NCBI GenBank assembly: GCA_903923795.1
Contig: CAIXYX010000140.1
Span: 1-41,305, forward strand
Length of the DNA stretch: 41,305 nt
DNA from: an uncultured Microcaldota archaeon
Lineage (GTDB): Archaea; Micrarchaeota; Micrarchaeia; Anstonellales; Anstonellaceae
Direction: 5' to 3'
Below the pieces are notes generated by a model. It searched no databases. It was given only the letters and a program-made list of their open reading frames with translations, and had not been told where the DNA came from. This document shows positions 1-7,545 of the stretch, one piece after another. Made by a program: the position numbers and the translations under genes. Numbering within the stretch: position 1 is the first letter of the stretch; every line of letters starts with the position of its first letter.

Positions 1-339
1 GTTATTCTCCCGCAGGCGGCCTTGACCGGAGTGAATCTGTCAGATATGAGTGCGAGCCATCTGTCGAATGCCTCGGCCGTGGTCGAATACGAGAGGTTGT
101 CGCCGGAGGGGCGGGCAGTCAAGTATCATACAGACCGCACGTCATCGGAGCATTTCCAGCAGCTGGCGCTGGATTTCAATATACTTTTCATACCTGTTGA
201 TTCGCCTTTTATGGGAGATGAGGCGGCCGGGCTCGCGCGCGACGGAATTATGGCGGCGAGAGCGGATGTGCTGATGGTGTGCGACCGGGAGAGCGGAGTG
301 GCATGGGGAAAAATAGAAGAGATGAAACCGGCGGTGTGA
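1..339 (+). CDS. C-terminal part of an unrecognised protein, cut by the window edge
   Basis: The reading frame is open from the first base, so this is the 3' end of a longer gene; a TTG at 22 is only an internal codon. The visible 112 residues end at TGA 337-339. They contain a hydrophilic stretch followed by a soluble alternating region (residues about 50-90, containing FNILFIPVDSPFMGDEAAG) that looks like the end of an alpha/beta domain. There is no membrane segment and no motif I can name. It converges with the SerK-like gene, whose stop lies about 33 bp away. It is probably coding because composition and frame continue cleanly to the edge. Function unknown. Confidence 0.5.
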   Translation, partial: VILPQAALTGVNLSDMSASHLSNASAVVEYERLSPEGRAVKYHTDRTSSEHFQQLALDFNILFIPVDSPFMGDEAAGLARDGIMAARADVLMVCDRESGVAWGKIEEMKPAV

Positions 340-372
340 AAATCGGCAGTGTGAGTATTGCGGAAAAAAGCC

Positions 373-1263
373 CTAATACATCACTATTACCGATTCCGTG
401 TAATACCTCGCCGAGCCGTAGCGCACGCGGCGGTGCACATTCTCGCTCAATGCATTCCACGCCGCCTCGGGGGATTCGTTCAGATTGCCGAGGTGGAAAT
501 TGAGGCGTATGATGCGGTTCGGTATCATGTGCCGCGTGCTTTTGGGCGGAAGAGGGTGGCCCGCGACCGCCTGCGAGATTATCTCCCCTTTTGTGAATGA
601 GCGGCGCATGATGACGGGAAAACCCTTGTCGAGGAAATAGTCGAGGCGGCTGTCCTCGATGAAATGAAGGCCCGCCCCGTTGCTTGACTCCTCGGGCGGC
701 ACACTATGCGCCGGGGCAGAGCCGTGCTGGCTATTGCCGCCGGAACCGTGCGAGTGGCCGCTGGCGCTGGCGCCATTTGGTTTTAGCATGCCAAGAAAGC
801 GGCTCTGGTCTGATATGAGAGTCTCGAGTTTGCGCTCGGTCGATGGCAGGAGGGAGAAGGAGTCGATGCCGTTTTTGCGCCTGCACAGCATGAATGCCGC
901 ATCCATCCTATCGAGGGCGGCCTGCCCTGCTGCGCGGTCGACCGGTTCTGCGCGGCCCATGCGCTCGAGCGGGAGCGATTGTGTGGCTAAGTACCAGCCG
1001 CCCACGCGTATGTCGGGTGAATCGTAATCCACCACCTGGCACACGGCGTTCTCGGTTTTTAATGAGTGGAGAACGGCGCGGCGGTGGTTGCCGTCCAGCA
1101 CGACGCGGTGCTTTTTGTCGACGATAATCGGGTCGACGAGGCGGCCCAGATTGAGCATGTTCTCGCGCAGGTGGTGCTCGTTCTCGGGGATGGTCTGCTC
1201 ATGAATGCGCAATGTCTCCAAGGGCAGTATCTGCAAAGAGGACAGGATTTCTTCAGCCAGCAT
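373..1263 (-). CDS. SerK/SbnI-type free L-serine kinase homologue (ParB-like fold)
   Basis: A protein of 296 residues with an N-terminal ParB/sulfiredoxin-fold domain. It shows an HEQT motif near residue 21, VDPIIVDKKHRVVLDGNHR around residues 43-61, and a C-terminal PKSTRHMIP block. From memory, archaeal ADP-dependent serine kinase (SerK, Thermococcus) carries the same landmarks: a catalytic Glu in PHEQ, a DGHHR motif and a C-terminal SPKTTRHVLP block. That family makes O-phospho-L-serine from free serine. ParB-type DNA-binding domains are absent. The ATG at 1263 is preferred over an upstream GTG because GGGGAATTCT, resembling the window's other ribosome binding sites, precedes it directly. 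A Gly/Ser/His-rich insertion (about residues 165-200, containing GASASGHSHGSGGNSQHG) splits the protein and looks like a flexible linker. The gene is isolated by orientation but lies 1.4 kb from seryl-tRNA synthetase and serine biosynthesis genes. The substrate is inferred. Confidence 0.68.
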   Translation of the reverse strand: MLAEEILSSLQILPLETLRIHEQTIPENEHHLRENMLNLGRLVDPIIVDKKHRVVLDGNHRRAVLHSLKTENAVCQVVDYDSPDIRVGGWYLATQSLPLERMGRAEPVDRAAGQAALDRMDAAFMLCRRKNGIDSFSLLPSTERKLETLISDQSRFLGMLKPNGASASGHSHGSGGNSQHGSAPAHSVPPEESSNGAGLHFIEDSRLDYFLDKGFPVIMRRSFTKGEIISQAVAGHPLPPKSTRHMIPNRIIRLNFHLGNLNESPEAAWNALSENVHRRVRYGSARYYTESVIVMY

Positions 1264-1380
1264 AGAATTCCCCAAGCGTTTGGGCTCTGCAAATGATTGT
1301 GATTAGGAACCCTAACAAATGGACTATGCACCGACGCCTTTTTTAATGCCTTAGCTGGACTATTGCCTGAGGGATAGAGC

Positions 1381-1851
1381 ATGGCGGACAACTACCGACT
1401 CGTTCACGCTATCGCGCTCATATTCACAGTCACCATGGGTTTGATGGTGGTGCTGGGCGCGATGGTCATGATGTACGGCAATTTCGAACTGGGCATCATA
1501 TTGTTCGTGCTGGGCCTCGTGCTGGTCATCTCGAACGAGAGCATATTGCCCCGCCTGCGCAGAATGCGCAATCGGAATTCGAACTCTACTCTCGAGCCTG
1601 GCCTTTTGGAAGAGGTGGCGAACCTGGCCACCATCGGCTACGCCCCGCCGATTCTCGTCGGCGTGTATCTTTACATGAGCGGGCAGAGCGACTTCAAACT
1701 GATTATTTTCATGGCCGTGAGCTTCACGGTGGTGACGATGAAGATATTCGCAAAAGTCGCCTCGAGCCGCTACACTTACCGGCCTCTGGGTGGCGAGGAA
1801 GTGTATGCGTACACACCGCCGGCCGAGGAAGCAAGCGAGCCGGGCGTTTGA
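1381..1851 (+). CDS. Small polytopic membrane protein, unknown
   Basis: A protein of 156 residues with about four to five hydrophobic segments: residues about 7-30, 36-52, 80-98 and 106-125. A basic loop (RLRRMRNRNSN) follows the second and is probably cytoplasmic. A short Glu/Pro-rich tail ends the protein. GAGGGAT sits just upstream of the ATG as a ribosome binding site, and a TATA-like CTTTTTTAATG lies near 1338-1348, giving a short leader. I do not recognise the family. It is divergent from the SerK-like gene and convergent with the next gene. Confidence 0.72.
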   Translation: MADNYRLVHAIALIFTVTMGLMVVLGAMVMMYGNFELGIILFVLGLVLVISNESILPRLRRMRNRNSNSTLEPGLLEEVANLATIGYAPPILVGVYLYMSGQSDFKLIIFMAVSFTVVTMKIFAKVASSRYTYRPLGGEEVYAYTPPAEEASEPGV

Positions 1852-1867
1852 ATAATTCATTTGTTTT

Positions 1868-2182
1868 TCACCAAATCTGCTTTCCATAATATCTTTCCAC
1901 TATCCCCAGAATTTTTGCCTTTTGATGCGGATTGAGCGAGATGTGGATTTCGTTGGTCTTCTTGAGCCAGGTGATGAACCCCTCGTCTGCCAGCTCTTTG
2001 GCCAGCTCTTCGGCAATTGGGCGGGCGGCTTGAGGCAAGGCGCTTTTCACGTGCTCAAGCGCAGTATGCTTCGCACCCCATCTCCGATGTCGGGAGAGCT
2101 TGTAGAGGATATGGGCTTTGAGCTGTTCGCGGGAATTTATCTCGGGCATGGCATCAGCCAAAATGAAAAGGAGATTTTTCAT
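1868..2182 (-). CDS. Small helical protein, possibly winged-helix
   Basis: A protein of 104 residues. The frame extends upstream to a TTG at 2236, but the AT-rich stretch there looks like promoter, and the ATG at 2182 has GGGGTG just before it, so I take the shorter form. The pattern of two basic helices (LKAHILYKLSRHRRWGAKHT), a middle amphipathic helix and a strand-like tail (GFITWLKKTNEIHISL) resembles a winged helix-turn-helix. No family is recognised with confidence. It is divergent from a clearer wHTH regulator at 2268, with which it shares an AT-rich intergenic region. Confidence 0.6.
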   Translation of the reverse strand: MKNLLFILADAMPEINSREQLKAHILYKLSRHRRWGAKHTALEHVKSALPQAARPIAEELAKELADEGFITWLKKTNEIHISLNPHQKAKILGIVERYYGKQIW

Positions 2183-2267
2183 TATAAACACCCCGAGGGT
2201 GACTTTCCGCTTATAGTATATTATTTTAAACATCAATATTCATATAATTAGATATAGAGGCGATGCT

Positions 2268-2621
2268 ATGGAAGAGGAAAATTCAATGTTTTTGCAGTTC
2301 TTCGGCGATAGCCCGCAGTTTCGGATGATAGACTTCCTTCTCGAGCACAGGTTGGAGGATTTCACCAAGACCGAAATCGCGGCAGGCGCCGGCATCAGCT
2401 GGGCCAGCCTGTTCAACCACTGGGGCACGCTGGCTGCGCACGGCATCGTCAAGCAGACGAGGAGCGTGGGGCGGGCCACGCTCTATCAATTGGATGAGAC
2501 GAACAAGATTGTCAAGCAGCTTAGGGCGATTGAGCTGGCGCTGATAAAAGAGGGCGCGCAAGTTGAGGAAGAGAGAGTGGAATTGAAAGCCAAAGTATCT
2601 AATAAGAGGCAAAAGAACTAG
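2268..2621 (+). CDS. ArsR-like winged helix-turn-helix transcriptional regulator
   Basis: A protein of 117 residues. Residues about 15-75 form a typical archaeal wHTH. There is a first helix (MIDFLLEHRLEDF), a helix-turn-helix (TKTEIAAGAGISWASLFNHWGTLAAHGIV) and a basic wing (RSVGRATLYQLDETN). A C-terminal charged helix (about 80-117) could dimerise. GAGGCGATGCT precedes the ATG as a ribosome binding site. The stop codon shares a CTAG with the stop of the convergent serS gene. A role in controlling the neighbouring serine genes is possible only by position. Confidence 0.75.
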   Translation: MEEENSMFLQFFGDSPQFRMIDFLLEHRLEDFTKTEIAAGAGISWASLFNHWGTLAAHGIVKQTRSVGRATLYQLDETNKIVKQLRAIELALIKEGAQVEEERVELKAKVSNKRQKN

Positions 2622-3904
2622 AAGTCTATCCTTTCAGTCCCCATGAAGTCCTGCAATACTTTTGGAATCGCCACGCCAGCCTCGTCCTGGAAATTTTCCA
2701 AGATGGCAACGAGAGTGCGGCCCACGGCAAGGCCGGAGCCGTTGAGCGTGTGCACAAATTCATTTTTCCCCTCGCGGCGGAATTTTATCTGCGCTCTGCG
2801 TGCTTGGAAATCAGTGCAATTCGAGCATGAGGATATTTCGCGGTAAGTGTCCTGTGACGGCAGCCAGACCTCGATGTCATATGTTTTGGCCGAGGCGAAG
2901 CCCATGTCGCCGGTGCACAAGAGGCGCGTGCGGTAAGACAGGCCCAAACCTTGCAGGATGGATTCGGCGTCGCGCGTGAGGCTCTCGAGCTCGTCATATG
3001 AGCGCTCGGGCAGGCTGAATTTGACCAGTTCGACTTTCATGAACTGATGCTGGCGAATGAGCCCCTTGATGTCTTTCTGGTAATTGCCGGCCTCGGAGCG
3101 GAAGCAGGGCGTGAGGGCGCAATAGCGCAGGGGGAGCTGTGTCTCCTCAAGCACTTCGCCGGAGTGTAAATTTGTGAGAGGCACTTCGGCAGTGGGGATG
3201 AGCCACAAAGAGTTGGCGTCGGCTGCGCCCATCGCCTGCTCGCCCGCTGCCGCCCTGTACAAATCTCCGGCGAATTTCGGTAATTGGCCTGTGCCGGTCA
3301 TTGTCTTGGTGTTGACGAGAAATGGAACCGCCGCCTCTTTGTAATGATTCATTGCGTGCACCGAGAGCATGTAATTTGACAATGCGCGCTCGAGGCGCGC
3401 CATCTCACCGTAGAGGACGGTGAAGCGCGAGCCGGACAGTTTGACGCCCCGCTCGAAATCTAATAGTTTTGGGAAAATGTCGTAATGGGGCAAGACATCA
3501 TCCGCGTGCAGTTTTGGCGCGCCCCATTTGCGCACCTCGACATTTTCGCTCTCATCTTTTCCTAATGGCACGCTTTCGTGCGGCACATTGGGCACTGTGA
3601 GGAGAATAGACTCCATCTGCGCCTCGAGCTGCGCGGCCTGCTCGTCGAGCACTTTTATCTTGGCGGCGATGTCCTGCGTCTGCTTGATTATGGGGGCGAT
3701 TTCCTGCCCTGCCTTTTTCGCGGCATTGATTTCCATTGACAATTTGTTGCGCTCGTTTTTCAGCTTGTCGCCGGAAGATTTGACCTGCCGCCAAGCCTCA
3801 TCGAGCTTGAGTATGTGGTCGATGGGCTCGGTCGGGGCATTTCTTTTCTTTAGCGCGAGGCGGAATGGTTCGGGGCCGGTGCGGAGGGCTTTTAGGTCGA
3901 GCAT
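2618..3904 (-). CDS. serS: Seryl-tRNA synthetase
   Basis: This cytoplasmic class II enzyme charges tRNA-Ser using ATP and serine. The 428 residues match the usual length. An N-terminal long coiled-coil arm (about 30-105, LDEAWRQVKSSGDKLKNERN onward) is the tRNA-Ser-binding hairpin. The catalytic core has a TAEVPLTNLH strand, motif 2 (CFRSEAGNYQKDIKGLIRQH) and motif 3 (GSGLAVGRTLVAILENFQ). It is the ordinary bacterial/archaeal type rather than the rare methanogen type. The start is placed at the MLDLKALR methionine because GTGATTCCC, complementary to the 16S 3' end, precedes it; the frame continues 13 codons further upstream. It is the last gene of a minus-strand run after serA (52-bp gap). 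Confidence 0.96.
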   Translation of the reverse strand: MLDLKALRTGPEPFRLALKKRNAPTEPIDHILKLDEAWRQVKSSGDKLKNERNKLSMEINAAKKAGQEIAPIIKQTQDIAAKIKVLDEQAAQLEAQMESILLTVPNVPHESVPLGKDESENVEVRKWGAPKLHADDVLPHYDIFPKLLDFERGVKLSGSRFTVLYGEMARLERALSNYMLSVHAMNHYKEAAVPFLVNTKTMTGTGQLPKFAGDLYRAAAGEQAMGAADANSLWLIPTAEVPLTNLHSGEVLEETQLPLRYCALTPCFRSEAGNYQKDIKGLIRQHQFMKVELVKFSLPERSYDELESLTRDAESILQGLGLSYRTRLLCTGDMGFASAKTYDIEVWLPSQDTYREISSCSNCTDFQARRAQIKFRREGKNEFVHTLNGSGLAVGRTLVAILENFQDEAGVAIPKVLQDFMGTERIDF

Positions 3905-3956
3905 GGGAATCACGAGAGGGCGTTGCTCAAGGCAGGGCATCATGCCCGCAAAAGCT

Positions 3957-4853
3957 TCACGCCGTGAGCTTCTGTCGCAATTGAGCTATTAAATCATCGC
4001 CTATGCGCTCCTGCGCCTCTATTGTTGAAGCGGCGATGTGGGGCGTGAGAAGAACATTGTCTAATTTGGTGAGCGGGCCGGAATATGGCTCGGATGGGAA
4101 GACATCGAGGGCTGCCCCTGCCAAATGGCCGGATTTGAGGGCGGAAATGAGCGCGGCCTCATCGACGAGAAATCCTCTTGCCGTGTTGATGACATAGCTG
4201 CCTTTTTTCATCTTCGAGATGCTTTTTGCATTGAGAATCGCCGGGCTGCCGGCGGGCATTGATGCGTGCAAAGAGACGATGTCGACTTGGGGCAAGAGTT
4301 CGTCCACGCTTGCAAAATAGGGATAAGACAAATCACTTGCTTTGTGCGGGTCGGTGTAGATGACGCGCATGCCCAAAGCGACGGCTTTTGCTGCGACTAA
4401 TCGGCCGATGCGGCCCATTCCGACGAGGCCAAGAGTCTTGCCCGAAATCTCATTGCCGGTGCAATTCTTTTTCTCCCATTTGCCGGACAGCATCGAGGAG
4501 TGGGCATATCCGACTTTGCGAAGCAGGGAAATCATCATGCCGATTGTCATCTCGGCAACGGCATTGGAGGAGGCGCCGGGCGTGTTGATGACTTGGATAT
4601 TCTTGGCTTTGCAGGCGGGCACATCGACATTGTCGAGGCCGACTCCGGCGCGGGCGACAATCTTGAGCTTGGTGGCAGACTCAATCAACTCAGCATTCAC
4701 TTTTGTCGCCGAGCGGACGATGAGCACATCGGCATCGGAAAGGGCGGCCGAAAGATTTTTCGGCGTGAGGACGACCGTGCCCAAACCTTGCAAACCTTTC
4801 ACAACCGATGCCTCCATCGGGTCCGCGATAATGATTTTTGAGAATGAGTCCAT
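3957..4853 (-). CDS. serA: D-3-phosphoglycerate dehydrogenase, short form without ACT domain
   Basis: It oxidises 3-phosphoglycerate to 3-phosphohydroxypyruvate with NAD+, the first step of phosphorylated serine synthesis. The 298-residue protein has the 2-hydroxyacid dehydrogenase fold. It carries a nucleotide-binding GMGRIG (145-150), then the catalytic triad Arg (NTARGFLVDE, about 226), Glu (SEPYSG, about 255) and His (TPHIAAST, about 272). It ends right after the catalytic domain, so it lacks the C-terminal ASB/ACT regulatory domains of many SerA proteins and is unlikely to be feedback-inhibited in the usual way. The ATG at 4853 follows GGGGTGCTGACC; a GTG three codons upstream is less likely. 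It lies 24 bp behind the aminotransferase gene and is almost certainly co-transcribed with it. Another 2-hydroxyacid substrate cannot be excluded, but the context supports serine synthesis. Confidence 0.9.
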   Translation of the reverse strand: MDSFSKIIIADPMEASVVKGLQGLGTVVLTPKNLSAALSDADVLIVRSATKVNAELIESATKLKIVARAGVGLDNVDVPACKAKNIQVINTPGASSNAVAEMTIGMMISLLRKVGYAHSSMLSGKWEKKNCTGNEISGKTLGLVGMGRIGRLVAAKAVALGMRVIYTDPHKASDLSYPYFASVDELLPQVDIVSLHASMPAGSPAILNAKSISKMKKGSYVINTARGFLVDEAALISALKSGHLAGAALDVFPSEPYSGPLTKLDNVLLTPHIAASTIEAQERIGDDLIAQLRQKLTA

Positions 4854-4877
4854 GGTCAGCACCCCATATCTGATTTG

Positions 4878-5948
4878 TTAAACGCCCAATTTCGATTTCA
4901 CCGCTTGCAAGGCATCCAAGCCCGCATCGATTTTCACCATGTCCAAGTCGCCCATGTTGCAGAAGCGCAAAGTCGTCTCGGCCCAGTCGGCGTGCCCGCC
5001 GCCCAATTTGACCCCATGGTCTGATTGGAGGAACTGGTTTATCTCCTTGTTTTTGGAGCAGAAGAAGGCTGTGACTGTGCTTGATTCGAAGCCTTCTTCG
5101 GTCACAAGAGAAAAACCCATCTTCATAAGGCGCGAGCGCACATGCTCCGCCATCTCGCTCTGGCGGGCGATGAAGGCGGACTGGCCCTCTTTTTTGAGCA
5201 TGTCGAGGGCAATGCGCAAAGAGTAGATGATGGAGACGGCAGGCGTGAAGGCAGTCTCGCTCTTTGGCGCGAATTTGCGGTAAGTCTTGAAATTCATGAA
5301 ATTCGAGCGCACTGGAGCAAGTTCGATGGCCTTGACCGCGTCGGGCGAATGCGAGACTACCGTGAGGCCTGGCGGGCAGCCCAAGCTTTTTTGGCTGGCA
5401 AACGAGTAGAAGTCGATGTGGTCGGCTACATGGTCTACGGGATAGGCGGGCCAGGCAGATGTGCCGTCCAAGAGGGTGAGCATGCCTTTTCCTTTGGCAT
5501 ATTTGCATATTTCGCTTGTTTTGTTCAAGATGCCGGGGGAAGTCTCATGATGAACCATGGCGAAAAGTTTTACTCCGGCCGCTGCGGCTTTGTCGATGTG
5601 GGGTTTGGCTCTCTCTAAATTCCAACCCTTGGCGTCTTTGAGCCGCTCGAAGCGAGTTTCATAATAGAGGGCGCAATGCTCTTTCAATTTGTCGCCGAAT
5701 GCGCCATTTGACAAGACGAGGGCTTTTCCGCCGAGAGGAAGCGCGTTCTGCACATTTGCCTCGACGCCCAAGGAGCCGGAGCCAGTCATGATATGCACTT
5801 CGGCTGCCTTGAGCATGGATTTGAGGTCGACTATGATTGGCTGGTAGATGGCCTGAAATGGCTTGCCTCTATGCGTCATCATCTCTTGTGTCTGCGCTGT
5901 CGAGACTTTCGGGAAAACGGCCACAGGCCCGGGCGTGAAAAGCATCAT
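4878..5948 (-). CDS. Class V PLP aminotransferase (serine/alanine-glyoxylate type), probable serine pathway transaminase
   Basis: The 356-residue PLP enzyme of the SPT/AGT subfamily opens with LFTPGPVAV and MTHRGKPF. It has TGSGSLGVEANVQN (cofactor phosphate region), the PLP-ring Asp in LLDGTSAWPAYPVD, and the Schiff-base lysine in FASQKSLGCPPGL (about residue 190). Family members transaminate serine, alanine or phosphoserine with glyoxylate, pyruvate or 2-oxoglutarate. In archaea lacking canonical SerC such an enzyme can act as phosphoserine aminotransferase. Its position directly upstream of serA and serS supports that role here. The start has a near-perfect GGTGATTCCCT ribosome binding site. 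The exact amino-group pair cannot be read from sequence. Confidence 0.88.
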   Translation of the reverse strand: MMLFTPGPVAVFPKVSTAQTQEMMTHRGKPFQAIYQPIIVDLKSMLKAAEVHIMTGSGSLGVEANVQNALPLGGKALVLSNGAFGDKLKEHCALYYETRFERLKDAKGWNLERAKPHIDKAAAAGVKLFAMVHHETSPGILNKTSEICKYAKGKGMLTLLDGTSAWPAYPVDHVADHIDFYSFASQKSLGCPPGLTVVSHSPDAVKAIELAPVRSNFMNFKTYRKFAPKSETAFTPAVSIIYSLRIALDMLKKEGQSAFIARQSEMAEHVRSRLMKMGFSLVTEEGFESSTVTAFFCSKNKEINQFLQSDHGVKLGGGHADWAETTLRFCNMGDLDMVKIDAGLDALQAVKSKLGV

Positions 5949-5959
5949 AGGGAATCACC
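5949..5959 (-). promoter_or_regulatory. Ribosome binding site GGTGATTCCCT of the aminotransferase gene
   Basis: The sequence GGTGATTCCCT abuts the ATG at 5948. Its GGTGAT core is complementary to the archaeal 16S 3' end (AUCACCUCC). The same type recurs before serS (GTGATTCCC), tpx (GGTGATTCT), the proteasome gene (GGTGATCAGGC) and the 44-residue basic protein (GGTGATTTTG), so it helps decide starts in this window. Confidence 0.7.
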
Positions 5960-5992
5960 AGATGAATGGATAATCAGTTCATAGACGCCAAA

Positions 5993-6003
5993 ATCTTTAA
6001 TAG
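5993..6003 (-). promoter_or_regulatory. Probable TATA box of the aminotransferase-serA-serS operon
   Basis: On the minus strand CTATTAAAGATT lies about 50 bp upstream of the aminotransferase ATG. With initiation about 26 bp downstream this gives a leader of about 24 nt containing the GGTGATTCCCT site. It is the only good TATA candidate between TauE and the aminotransferase gene. Confidence 0.5.
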
Positions 6004-6040
6004 ACGCGTTAGAAGGGCCAAGACACTCGAGCCAGGATAA

Positions 6041-6883
6041 TTAGTCATACAATACGGTTGTGCCGCCTATGCCGAAGAAGTTCAAGGTTAGCATTACGGC
6101 GAAGAGCAGCAAGAGGACGATGAACGCGCTGCGGATATGCCCGCTCGACACATGCCCCTTCGATAAAGCGATGGAGCCAAAGAATGAGCCGATGGCAGCG
6201 GCGATGCCCGTGCCGAGGAGGAGAGCGACGTTTATCGGTCCGATGAACATGAGATGGCCCAAGAGGCCCAATATGGATGCAAGCAGAGTGCACACGTGCG
6301 AGAGGATGGCGGCGCGCTTTGGAGTCATGCCGGATTCAATGAGAAACGGCACAAGGAATACGCCGCCGCCGATGCCGAGTGTGCCTGAGAGAACACCGGT
6401 TGTGCCGCCCATGGCGGCTCTGCGCATGGCAACACCGGCTGCCTGCCCGCCGGTTTCCTCGAGAAAGCCCGCCTCTCCCTCGGCCAATCTGGGTTTGGGT
6501 TTGCTGATTTTCGACCAGGTTATCATCCGCACGGCGATTGCGAAGAGGGCGAGGGCGAAGAGGCCGATGATGATATGCGGGGGGAGCATCTGCGCGAACC
6601 ACACACCCAGCGGCGCGCCGAGGAAAGCGCCGGCGAAGATGAAGGCGGCCGATTTGTATTCTTTTGCTGTGAGAAGGCCGACGCGGTGGAAGTTGAAAGA
6701 GGAGATGGCGGTTGTGATGACGTTCAGGGACAGGCCCACTAAGATGGCCATATCTATCGGGATGCCGAGCCAGAAGAAGATGGGCACATAGATGGAGGCG
6801 CCGCCCAAGCCAAGGACGGCGAAGATGCCCGAGAGGAAGAGGACGAGGATTGGGGCGATGATTATTGGATCCATGGAAATCAT
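6041..6883 (-). CDS. TauE/SafE (DUF81) family membrane transporter
   Basis: A protein of 280 residues with about eight membrane segments in two homologous halves. The first half opens with LVLFLSGIFAVLGLGGASIYVP (about 12-33). The second half repeats the signature as GVLSGTLGIGGGVFLVPFL (about 160-178). Glycine-rich GLGG/GIGGG motifs at the start of each half are characteristic of TauE/SafE. Family members are implicated in export of sulfite, sulfoacetate or other small anions. The substrate cannot be assigned. A charged loop (KPKPRLAEGEAGFLEE) separates the halves. The ATG overlaps the gpmA stop as ATGA, implying translational coupling. Confidence 0.85.
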   Translation of the reverse strand: MISMDPIIIAPILVLFLSGIFAVLGLGGASIYVPIFFWLGIPIDMAILVGLSLNVITTAISSFNFHRVGLLTAKEYKSAAFIFAGAFLGAPLGVWFAQMLPPHIIIGLFALALFAIAVRMITWSKISKPKPRLAEGEAGFLEETGGQAAGVAMRRAAMGGTTGVLSGTLGIGGGVFLVPFLIESGMTPKRAAILSHVCTLLASILGLLGHLMFIGPINVALLLGTGIAAAIGSFFGSIALSKGHVSSGHIRSAFIVLLLLFAVMLTLNFFGIGGTTVLYD

Positions 6884-7491
6884 TGTTCTAATATTTCCTT
6901 GGCGATGATTTTCATGGACGAGTCGAATTCGTAGACATAGGAGGTGCCAGTAGGGATTTCGAGCGCCATCACCTGCTCGGGCGAGAGTTTATCGAGATAC
7001 ATGACGATGGCACGAAGCGAATTGCCGTGCGCGGCCACGAGCACATTATTGCCGGCTGCGAGATTTTTGGCGATATTGGACTTGTAGAATGGAACCACGC
7101 GCGCTGCGGTGTCGGCGAGGCATTCGCCGTTCGGCGGGCGCACATCATAGCTTCTCCGCCAGAGCTGCACCTGCTCGGGGCCGTATTTGACGCGCAGGTC
7201 ATCCTTGTTCAAGCCCTGCAAATCACCGTAATGCCGCTCGTTTAGGGCCGCGTCTTTCAGCACAGAGATATTTTTCTGGTTAAGATCGGTCAGTATGATG
7301 TCGAGTGTGTCCTGGGCGCGGATGAGAGCAGAGGTGTAGGCCTTATCGAAACGATAGCCGTTGAGGGCGGCGGCGGCCTTGCTCGCCTCCTTCTCCCCTT
7401 GCGGCGAGAGCTTGACATCTATCCAGCCAGTAAACCTGTTTTGGAGGTTCCATTCAGATTGCCCGTGGCGCACAAGCACAAGGTATGCCAT
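6880..7491 (-). CDS. gpmA: 2,3-bisphosphoglycerate-dependent-type phosphoglycerate mutase
   Basis: It probably interconverts 3-phosphoglycerate and 2-phosphoglycerate in the cytoplasm. The 203 residues start with MAYLVLVRHGQSEWN, whose His9 would be phosphorylated. NRFTGWIDVKLSPQGEKEA, LNERHYGDLQGLNK and the second catalytic-site histidine in VAAHGNSLRAIVMYLD match dPGM rather than a generic phosphatase. It is shorter than the 250-residue bacterial enzyme, mainly at the C-terminus. The frame extends 18 codons upstream, but the ATG at 7491 is chosen because it starts the fold and has a TATA box 25 bp upstream (leaderless). Cofactor-dependent PGM is not the usual archaeal enzyme, so transfer from bacteria is plausible. 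It overlaps the TauE gene and heads the run leading to serA. Confidence 0.88.
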   Translation of the reverse strand: MAYLVLVRHGQSEWNLQNRFTGWIDVKLSPQGEKEASKAAAALNGYRFDKAYTSALIRAQDTLDIILTDLNQKNISVLKDAALNERHYGDLQGLNKDDLRVKYGPEQVQLWRRSYDVRPPNGECLADTAARVVPFYKSNIAKNLAAGNNVLVAAHGNSLRAIVMYLDKLSPEQVMALEIPTGTSYVYEFDSSMKIIAKEILEQ

Positions 7492-7511
7492 GATGAGAGG
7501 TAGTCGAAGAA

Positions 7512-7521
7512 GATTTATAAC
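7512..7521. promoter_or_regulatory. Shared TATA box of divergent gpmA and giant-protein genes
   Basis: GATTTATAAC lies in the middle of a 54-bp intergenic region. Its centre is about 25 bp from the gpmA ATG (7491, minus) and about 29 bp from the giant-protein ATG (7546, plus). TTATAA is nearly symmetric, so one element may drive two leaderless transcripts. Confidence 0.6.
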
Positions 7522-7545
7522 CGGTGTCTTGGCATTGGGAAGCAT

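Noticed and set aside
373..1263. Annotation as a chromosome-partitioning ParB protein
   Set aside because: The ParB-like motif is present, but helix-turn-helix and dimerisation parts are absent and the C-terminal STRHMIP block fits serine kinases.
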